From Isoetes taiwanensis (lineage: Eukaryota > Streptophyta > Lycopodiopsida > Isoetales > Isoetaceae): 64,000 nucleotides of DNA. A program made the translations under genes and the position numbers. This document shows positions 56,470 to 64,000 of this stretch, piece by piece. The DNA lies in assembly GCA_021234155.1 (NCBI GenBank), contig JAJEKV010000002.1:43513203-43577202 (forward strand), given 5' to 3'. Every line of letters begins with the position of its first letter. The first letter of the stretch is position 1. The notes under the pieces are model-generated. The model was not told the DNA's origin. It did not search any database and worked only from the letters and a program-made list of their open reading frames with translations.

Positions 56470-59075
56470 TCCTAGTTTGTTCTTCACCTTTTAGTGCTCC
56501 TGTCTTGTTGGTTAAGAAAAAAGATAATTCCTGGTGCATGTGTATAGACTATCACGCTTTGAAAAAGATAACTATAAAAAATAAGTTTCCTATATCATAG
56601 GCGGATGATTTGTTTGATCAACTCCAAGGTGCCATAGTTTTTAGCCGTCTTGATCTTAAGTCAGGGTATTGGCAACTTAATGTTGCGCCTGAAGATGTAC
56701 ATAAGACTGCATTTCGGACAACCTTTGGATATTATGAGTTTTTAGTCATGCCATTTGGACTTACAAATGTGCCAGCTTCTTTTGCAAGGCTAATGGGGCG
56801 AATATTTGAAGATGTGCATGGCGCATATATTGTCATTTTCTTTGGTGACATATATTAGCTTTAGTAAGTCCGAGGAAGACTATTACTTGCATTTACGAGA
56901 GATTTTTCGTCGGTTAAGGAGTGAGTCTATTACTCTTAATCCTAAGAAAAGTATCGTTTTCCAATCAAAAATTAACTATTTGGGTCATATTGTTTGCGCT
57001 GATGGTCTTAAAGTGGATCCCAGTAAGGTACAAGCAATTGTGGATTGGCCAATACCTACTTCGGTTGCTGCATTATGTTCCTTTTTGGGCTTGTGCAGTT
57101 ATTATAGGAAGTTTGTACAGAATTTTGCTCGTTTAGCTTCAAATCTATATTTGTTGCTATGAAAAGATGTTCCTTTCCAATGGAATCATAATAATCACTT
57201 CGCTTTCCAAGTTTTAAAGGATGCCATGGTTAATCCTCCTGTTCTGCATTTGCCAAAGTTTGGACTACCTTACTTGTTATGTGTTGATGCAAGTGGTATG
57301 GCTTTGGGGGCACAATTTTGATGCAGGATGGTCATCCTATTGCTTATGAAATTCGGAAGTCTTCTGACACGGAAAGTAAATATATAGTGTTTATGACCTG
57401 GGTCATCATTCATGCTTTGAAAGTGCAGTGACACTATCTTTTAGAGTCAATGGTTTATATTTTGACTGACCACCAAAGCATTGGGCGCATTGTTTCGCAG
57501 AAAACATTATCAGAAAGGCCACTGAAATGGGTTGCTTTTATGCAGCAATATGATTTCTTGGTAGACTATCGTCCTGGTAAAGAGAATGTCATGGCGGATG
57601 CTTTAAGTAGGCGTTATGCAGTTTGTTCTCTTTCTATAGCACAATCCAACCATTTGGAGGAAATGAAGCCGTTGTATGCCACTGACCATGATTATAAGGA
57701 TATTTGGTTATTGGCTCACAGTGGCAATGCATATGGATATAAGATCGTTAATGGGTTCTTATATAAAGGTCCAACGCTATGCATTGTTCATGGCATGGGG
57801 ACGACTTTAGCAAAGCTTGACCCATACTTTATTTGGCCTGGATTGCGGAGAGATATCTTGGTTCATATTTGTCATTGTGTCCCTTGCCAATGGATAAAAA
57901 AAGCGAACAAGAAACCTCATGGTGTTCCTTTATCCTTGCCTATTCCAGAAGCAAAGTGGGAGCAAATCACTATGTATTTCATTGTTGGTTGATCAACTAA
58001 ACATGCACTGTCATTTGGACAATTGTTGATTGTTTAACTAAACATGCACATGTTATTCCTTGTTTGGTGTTTATTAAAGAAATATTTAAGCTATGGGTGT
58101 TGCCTAAGGATACAAGTAAATTCTGCAAGGCATTATTTATGCAATTGGGAACTGACACTGCATTTCCCCAAGAAAATGATGGACAACTTGAGGTGGTGAA
58201 CAAAGTTACTTGTTCCATCTTAAGAGGCTTTGTCAATGAACATCAAGAACGTAGCAAGCGTAATTACCTACGGCTAAATTTGTATACAACAACACATATC
58301 GGTCTACCATAAAGATGACCCTTTTTTAGGCAGTCTATGGTCAGCCTATACGGGAGCCACTCTTTCGAGTGTGTGAGGATGTTCCCGCTGCTGATAATTT
58401 GGTTATTGAGCATAAGAATCTTATAGACGCTTCAGGCTCGTATTCGAGATGCTCAAGCATCTTTTGCAAATAAATCATCTAAGTTGCGGCAACCAATGGT
58501 TTTTAAGGAAGGAGATTAGGTATGGATGAGGATCCATAAAGGCCACTTTAAGAAAGATGCGTGCAAGAAAGATCTTAAGTTGGCACCCCATTTCCATGGA
58601 CCATTTCAAGTTATAAGTGGTTAATGAGAGTGCATATCAATTACGATTGCCTCAATGTTAGAAAATGTATGATATAGTGAATGTATAATTCCTAAAAGCT
58701 TATCAAGGTAAAGACTTACCTCCAGTTGAGAGGTTAAGTGAGCCAGAATTGATTGGTATTTCTAAAGTTCTAGAATCGGGAAACAATTTTGGAAGAAAAA
58801 TTCACTAGTGGTTCAAGACAGTATTTGGTAAAATTTGCTCACAAACCTACGAAGGACGCTTCATGGATACGTGGCAATGTTTTAGAAGTTTATCCTGATA
58901 TTTTTATGGAATATAAAGATCGGAAAGAAAAGGAAGCCGAGAGATAAGTAGATGTCCAAGGACAGGCTTCTATTAGCCGGCCTACGCGAAGGCCAAGGAA
59001 GGACTATGCTCGAATGGATAAAGGTATTTAAACACCCTTTTGCAGCAGAGGACTGCTGCAATGTCAAGAGGGAGG
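56470..59075 (+). mobile_element. Ty3/gypsy chromovirus pol, 5'-truncated and broken
   Basis: Order on the plus strand: reverse transcriptase ([60 protein letters not shown]), RNase H connection (INYLGHIVCADGLKV; LGLCSYYRKFVQNFARLASN), RNase H (LTDHQSIGRIVSQKTLSERP; LVDYRPGKENVMADALSRRY), integrase zinc-finger region (HICHCVPCQWIKKANKKPHG), a degraded integrase core (58,060-58,310), then a chromodomain-like tail (PPVERLSEPELIG; ASWIRGNVLEVYPDIFMEYK). The expected Y/F-x-D-D is FFGD, so the active site has lost an aspartate. Stops lie at about 56,858, 57,162, 57,320 and 57,990. Protease and gag are missing. Confidence 0.85.
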
Positions 59076-59460
59076 GAATAATATATGCCAAGGACGTGGC
59101 AAAAGTCTTTGGGTCTTTTTGGGCCACGTGGGCCTTTGTCCAAAGGAGGTTTTGGTCCAAAGGAGGACCAAAGGGGCATGCATGCTATATAGTTGCTCGG
59201 GGGAGAGCTCTGGGGCAGCTGTGTATTGGCTGAGAGCTCGTGATTGGGTGGTGAGATAGCATGTCACGCCAAGTGTCTGTTTTAGGAACTAATAGATTTA
59301 GTCACGACATTCAATCCTCCATATGCATTGTCTGTAAATCTGTTAATCCGTATCTATAGACCGGTGAATCCTTAGCTGTAGATCTAGCATACAATTGACT
59401 CAATTCTGACCCAGAAAGGTTTTCGAATCAAAAATACTCTTCTACCAGGGGACCATGGCA
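59076..59460 (+). repeat. Probable 3' LTR of the chromovirus
   Basis: A purine tract AAGAGGGAGGGAA (59,067-59,080) follows the pol tail as a polypurine tract would. The next ~380 bp are non-coding, with a TATA-like GCTATATAG at 59,184. I could not place the 3' border or a second LTR. Confidence 0.4.
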
Positions 59461-59499
59461 TATTCGCATAGAATCAAGGCAAAAAGATGTATATATGTG

Positions 59500-59690
59500 A
59501 TGTAGAATGGCATGGGGGAAGCCATTCTTTCTGCTGATGTAGAATGGCATGGGGGAAGCCATTCTTCCTGCCCCCATGCCATTGTACTTCGTCAAGGCAA
59601 GAAGGACCAGATTCTACAGGTTTTGTGGAGTAGCTTTTCATTCTTGAGGCAAGAATGCAGACTCACTTGCCTTGACGTTTAGAAAATAGA
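59500..59690. repeat. Cluster of GGCATGGGGG inverted/direct repeats with CGTCAAGGCAAG ends
   Basis: GTAGAATGGCATGGGGGAAG occurs at 59,500 and 59,540, and its inverse CCCCCATGCCATT at 59,571. CGTCAAGGCAAG (59,590) pairs with CTTGCCTTGACG (59,668). The terminal sequence recalls the element at 9,984-10,095. Confidence 0.7.
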
Positions 59691-59775
59691 AAGCGGGAGG
59701 CCATTCTTGCATGGAATGGTGACCTCAAAACACCTTTGTAATAGGTAAAGGCCATTGAGGCGATTTTTCTGGCAG

Positions 59776-59871
59776 AAAAGGCCTGGCGGCGGCGAGGCAA
59801 GCTGGCAGGCCGTAAGCGACGGAGCCGCGAGCGGCTTCATGCCAGCGAGCCTCATCGCCGCCAGGCCTTTT
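59776..59871. repeat. GC-rich fold-back hairpin F
   Basis: The left arm AAAAGGCCTGGCGGCGGCGA...GCTGGCA (59776-59807) pairs with TGCCAGCGAGCCTCATCGCC...GGCCTTTT (59840-59871). The loop is GGCCGTAAGCGACGGAGCCG-type. It lies about 0.75 kb upstream of the Crypton/ZMYM-like fragment. Confidence 0.8.
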
Positions 59872-60611
59872 CCACATTCCGCCGTCAGCAAAGTATATAA
59901 GTTTTTTCTTTCCTCCTTTCTTCCGGCGATACTTTCATCGTCATAGTCGTGCACAGAGCTATGGTGATATCTCTTTTGGCATGGGCGTTGCCTTTTTTCT
60001 GTTGCCATAGCATTTGTGCATGGTTTACCAGTTGCCATAGGCGATTTTTTTGCGGATCGCCATACTTTTGGTGTTGATCTTTCAGTTTTTGTGGATTTTT
60101 TCATTCCGGCAGTCGCCATGGCTGGTTTTCAGAGTTTTTCTTGGAGTTTGTGTCGCTGAAGCTCAGGTAAAAAAGCAAATCTGTTAATCTTTTACTAACA
60201 GAGTGCCGAGATCTTACTTTCAATGGTTTTTTGTAGATTTGGAAGGATCTTTTGTGAAGATTTGAGAAGGTAACTTCATTTGCATGCCTTTCTTTGGATT
60301 ATTTACCCTGTTTGCGTCTCTAACACATTTCTTTGTGTATTTAGATGCCTACATTTACCTGGATGCGCTGTGGAGTCTGTTAGACCGTTAGATTCACTAT
60401 TAACAGTTGCTTCAAGAATATGCCTAGTTTATTTCTATGCCAAGTTGCTTCAAGAAGATGCCTAGCTTATTCCTATGCTTGTTTTTTTTCCATATTTCTT
60501 TATCCTGTTAGCATTTACCTCTAGCAAATCTTGTTAAAGGTTTGATGCTTCACAATGTCTTTCCCTTTTATCCTTTCTGTCCTTGCTAATCTTGTGCTCA
60601 TTATTGTAAAG

Positions 60612-61047
60612 ATGAGCATGGAAGATATAGATGTTGATGAACCTGAAATTGTTGTCCCGAACTTTGGCCTTAACCTTACTCAAGAGCTTTCTCTTCTGGA
60701 TAACATTTTGCCTGCTGAGGTTGACGAGATAATTGGGAAGATCGATTCTATGGTACTGACTGAACATCAGCAGGAGTTTGAAGGAATAGAATGGGGATGT
60801 TGAAGAGGACGTTGCACAAGAAAAGGATGATGAATTCTTACATTTGGATGAAGATGGAGAAGATAATTCATCAGCTCTAACTGAGTGGGCAAGAAGAAGG
60901 TTTGATTCATGGAGAAAATGCTTTAATCATGATGTTTCTATTCCTATTGAGGATCTTGATCACCGAGTTTTGAATAACATGCTGGTTCCCTTCATCATCC
61001 AAGTAAAGAAGAAAAACGGTCTGTTGTATCATGCTGACATGTTCTAG
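60612..61047 (+). pseudogene. 5' fragment of a Crypton-derived (ZMYM2/QRICH1/KIAA1958-like) gene
   Basis: The frame from the ATG at 60,612 reads MSMEDIDVDEPEIVVPNFGL then TQELSLLDNILPAEVDEIIG. After a frame slip near 60,785 it continues EEDVAQEKDDEFLHLDEDGE and SALTEWARRRFDSWRKCFNH, ending VLNNMLVPFIIQVKKKNGLL. WARRRFDxWR...F...V+KK(D/N)G is the start of the domain shared by Crypton tyrosine recombinases and their ZMYM/QRICH1/KIAA1958 relatives. The rest of the domain, including the catalytic residues, is absent after the stop at 61,047. Whether it was a transposon gene or a host derivative cannot be told. Confidence 0.5.
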
Positions 61048-61330
61048 AGTTTAAATATAGTTGAGCCAAAATAGTATCCTTACCTTTAAAAGTCAAAGAT
61101 AAATATAAAAGGAACTAAAGCCAAAATTAGTTTGAAAGGAAAAGGAAGACGTAAGTATTAAACTATAAAAGAAACGATGGGCATGAATAGTTATTATTGG
61201 TTAAAGTTCTAGAGTTTAAATATAGTTGAGCCAAAATAGTATCCTTACCTTTAAAAGTCAAAGATAAATATAAAAGGAACTAAAGCCAAAATTAGTTTGA
61301 AAGGAAAAGGAAGACGTAAGTATGAATAGT
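61043..61330. repeat. ~165-bp tandem duplication just after the recombinase fragment
   Basis: TTCTAGAGTTTAAATATAGT through AAGGAAAAGGAAGACGTAAG occurs at 61,043 and again at 61,208. The second copy has a small internal deletion. Confidence 0.9.
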
Positions 61331-61528
61331 TATTATTGGATGACCATTTTTTGTGTACAAACTACTTTAGCTTTAACTCTAATTCGAATTCCAATATCTC
61401 CTTGACCATGTGACCGCAATCATGTTCTGATAGACCGCCCTTGCTTGTTGGTTTGCCATTGCCAGCAAGCCTTGCCATTTCTGTGAGTTCTTAGCACCGA
61501 GTGACCCGTTGGGTGGTGAATTACCAAA

Positions 61529-61680
61529 GACTGGTTAATGCTTCTGGATCTAGCTCTAGTTTTGGTGAACTAAGAGCTTGACCAATCTAAGTTATTGGTG
61601 TAAAGACTGGTTAATGCTTCTGGATCTATCTCTAGTTTTGATGAACTAAGAGCTTGACCAATCTGAGTTATTGGTATAAC
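61529..61680. repeat. ~75-bp tandem duplication
   Basis: AAGACTGGTTAATGCTTCTG through AGCTTGACCAATCT(A/G)AGTTATTGGT is present at 61,527 and 61,602. Confidence 0.9.
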
Positions 61681-61685
61681 TCATA

Positions 61686-61883
61686 TGTTATGTTTATTGT
61701 ACCTGTGCTTATTTGTCGTCTTATTTCATACTTAGATCATTTTGTCATTGCTAACGATTTATTCTGTGGATTGTGTAGCAAACCTGGACGGTTTACAGGT
61801 TATGAGATATGATTTGTTTGAAGAAGTCTAGTATTTTGTTTAGAAGAGATAAAAGGTTTGGTTCATTGTTGTGAACCATAACA
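61686..61883 (+). repeat. 198-bp LTR (TGTTATG...CATAACA) with primer-binding site
   Basis: It starts TGTTATG and ends CATAACA, a 7-bp terminal inverted repeat, and is followed after two bases by TGGTATCAGAGC (61886-61897), the initiator tRNA-Met primer-binding site. The internal region after it shows no gag or pol; 61,921-62,040 holds a duplicated phrase (GATTGCAAAC(A/T)GGAATAGA). It may be a small non-autonomous (TRIM-like) or truncated element. Confidence 0.65.
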
Positions 61884-62415
61884 ATTGGTATCAGAGCCTA
61901 GCTATTCCTAAAGTTTGCAAAGACTTTCGGTTAGTGCTGGAGATTGCAAACAGGAATAGAGAACCTTATTCTGGCTATTCTTGATGTTTGTAAGTCATCT
62001 AGTTGGTGCTAGTGATTGCAAACTGGAATAGAATTCCTCCTCCTGAGAATCTAAATGATCTTCTTTCTATGAATTTAAAATTTTAACTTCTTGGATCATT
62101 CTTTCCAATCGGATTCTACCCAGAGTAATCAATCTTTGGATATCGGTAAATCGTTTGTGGCAGGAAACATATAGGTGCAAGTGATTGGTGACGTGGAATA
62201 AGCAGAGGGAACTGAGCCTAATCTTCCTGATCAATCCATTTCATTTGTCAAAATGGATCTCCTTCCAATCAAGCCTAACCAGAACTGACAATCCATCTCC
62301 TTGGCCAGCATGGATCTCCGTTGAAACTTTTCCTGCATCTACAAAGGGCGTATCTATGGTGGACGGATCAATCTTTATCTGAACTCTCCATCCTTCACAA
62401 ATCTTGAATTCCTAA

Positions 62416-64000
62416 CTAAACGAATTTTATTATTATTATTATGTAATGTCTAATGCTCACTTGGGCCTCGAGAGGCCATGGAGCACATGAACAACAATTT
62501 ACAATTTTAATAGCAAGGAACGGTGTGCATCCACCGCCCTTATATATGGTCCCAGCATCATTGGTGGTATATTGCAACAGTGAAGAAAAATCCTCGGCCT
62601 GGATGCCAAAATTGTGTCTAATATCTGCATATTCGGAACAATGTATGAAAGTATGATTTTCGTCTTCAACACATCCTGTCTTGCATATTCTACAATGACG
62701 TTTTCTCGCTGGTATTTTTAGCCCATCCACTGCTTTCTATTTCCAGATTGTGTGACCCGGTTCTATACCGGCTATTAGTTTCCTTTGTCTTTGGCGGGAT
62801 GTTGGCCCTTAAATATAGGTGGCTCTCGTGATGTTCTCATGCAATTAACATCTGCCCCTGCATGTTGCATTCTCTTCCCCTGGATCAGCCCATAATTTTT
62901 CCAATGCCATCCTTTCAAGTAAAGCTGGGACTTCATCTTTCTCTCATTTGGCCATGAAGAGCTCTCTAAACCCCATTTACCAGCCCATGCCATGGCTTCC
63001 TCGCCATTCGAAGTTTTCCATTGCTTGATGTGACAAAGCCTATTAGGACTTTGTGCTTTAACCCTGTTATAGAAATTTATAGCATGAAAAAGCCCTTCTA
63101 ACTCAAGCGGGAACATACCTGCCTCTGCTAGAGTTATGGCGTATGGAGTCTGTGATCTTATCCCAATTCTGGACCCCCTCTATTTGTTTCCACATTCTTG
63201 AAGAGATTTCTGGCCCCCAAATTGGAGCACCATACAGCACAACTGTCTGAACAAGAGTTTTGAATAGCATCTTCTTCAGGTTCCAGTTAGTGAGGGAGGC
63301 TTTTCTACACTTCGCCATCATGCTAAATAACGCTGCCTTACCGCCTGAGACTCGCCTATTTATGCAGTTCTTCTAGCTGTAATTGGATGCAATGTCAAGT
63401 CCTAGATATTTATATGAGTCAACTGTTTCTAAAATCTGCCCCTTATATGTGAAAACAGGCCGCTCCCTTGTCCCAAAAACCATGACCTTGGATTTCGAGA
63501 GGTTAACACTCATCTTTTTTGCTTTGTAGAACTGCTCCAACTTCTGTAAGTGATCTTGCAAGGTTGCCTTCTTACTAGCAAGAAGGACTACATCGTCTGC
63601 GTATAGGAGAAGCTGCACTATGTATGTGCCTAATTTTGTTCCTGCTAAAGATCTGGCTCGAAGCCAATCATCTAACTCATCTATAAAAACTCCGAACAGA
63701 GTCGGGGAAAGGGGACACCCTTGTCGAACCCCTATGGTGCTTTTGATTTCTGTGTCTAAGTCCCATGCTACCTTGATCAATACTTCACTGTATAACTGGG
63801 ATACTGCACTCCTTAGCTCCATAGGGACACCTATCTGAATTAATATGTCACTGAGTTCCTTGCGTGAGATCGTATCAAATGCCTTTGTGAAGTCTATAAA
63901 AGCCATGTACAGGGATGCGTTTGGAGCTTTGGCTTTCTCTATCAACGCTCTGAGCGTTAGCACATGGTCCAATGTATTATGTTTCTGCCTAAAACCTGCT
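62416..64000 (-). mobile_element. LINE, reverse transcriptase to zf-RVT and (TAA)n tail, runs off the window
   Basis: The minus-strand frame 63972-63373 is a clean reverse-transcriptase segment: SLYMAFIDFTKAFDTISRKE, IGVRQGCPLSPTLFGVFIDE, VQLLLYADDVVLLASKKATL (intact YADD), MSVNLSKSKVMVFGTRERPV, and VDSYKYLGLDIAS. After a stop near 63,373, NLKKMLFKTLVQTVVLYGAP (63,321-63,103), FPLELEGLFHAINFYNRVKA (63,116-62,775), and a zf-RVT finger HCRICKTGCVEDENHTFIHC (62,690-62,630) follow. The tail is (TAA)n (plus-strand ATT run 62,427-62,441). It shares motif order with the LINE at 20.4 kb but is clearly diverged. The N-terminal part is outside the window. Confidence 0.9.

Noticed and set aside
1-64000. 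tRNA or rRNA genes
   Set aside because: I looked for obvious tRNA boxes and rRNA stretches by eye and found none; the only tRNA-related sequences are LTR primer-binding sites. A tRNA scan would be decisive.

Overview
The window reads as nuclear DNA from a land plant with a large, repeat-packed genome. It has one intact multi-exon plant-type gene, many diverged LINEs, Ty3/gypsy (chromovirus) pieces, DNA transposons and fold-back elements, and mostly AT-rich, gene-poor spacers. A DUF7869-like gene and a Crypton/ZMYM-like recombinase fragment fit a seed-free plant, and a fern is my best guess. That is inference; nothing here fixes the species.

Layout. 0-12 kb: gypsy gag and a 157-bp LTR on the minus strand, a minus-strand LINE split by an 866-bp hAT-like element, a gypsy 3' end whose LTR carries TTAGGG repeats, a decayed unknown gene, three GC-rich hairpins and a 5'-truncated LINE with an 18-bp target duplication. 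12-15 kb: a hairpin, a possible recombinase 5' end and minisatellites. 15.1-18.7 kb: the only clearly functional gene, a nine-exon HSP110/Hsp70-15-type chaperone (839 aa) with a heat-shock element upstream. 19-23.5 kb: tandem repeats and a long broken LINE.

25.2-30.5 kb: a nested structure. A LINE is cut by a 3,733-bp element with perfect 15-bp inverted ends and a perfect 8-bp target duplication. The insert carries intron-containing fragments of a lipoxygenase and the C-lobe of a Raf-like MAPKKK in one orientation. It is a gene-capturing (Pack-type) transposon.

32.4-45.2 kb: a visibly GC-richer block that may be one decayed element of about 12.7 kb. It has an imperfect 31-bp inverted repeat at its ends, a DUF7869-like gene on the minus strand, several unrecognised ORFs, and about 20 copies of a palindrome built on AAATTGGGCG. 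The palindrome family is the strongest unexplained signal in the window.

45-64 kb: AT-rich spacer, a LINE deletion derivative that keeps an intact ORF1, duplicated blocks and a hairpin, a broken chromovirus pol, a hairpin next to a Crypton/ZMYM-like fragment, a 198-bp LTR with primer-binding site, and a minus-strand LINE that leaves the window. Apart from the chaperone gene, almost everything is mobile DNA in various stages of decay.
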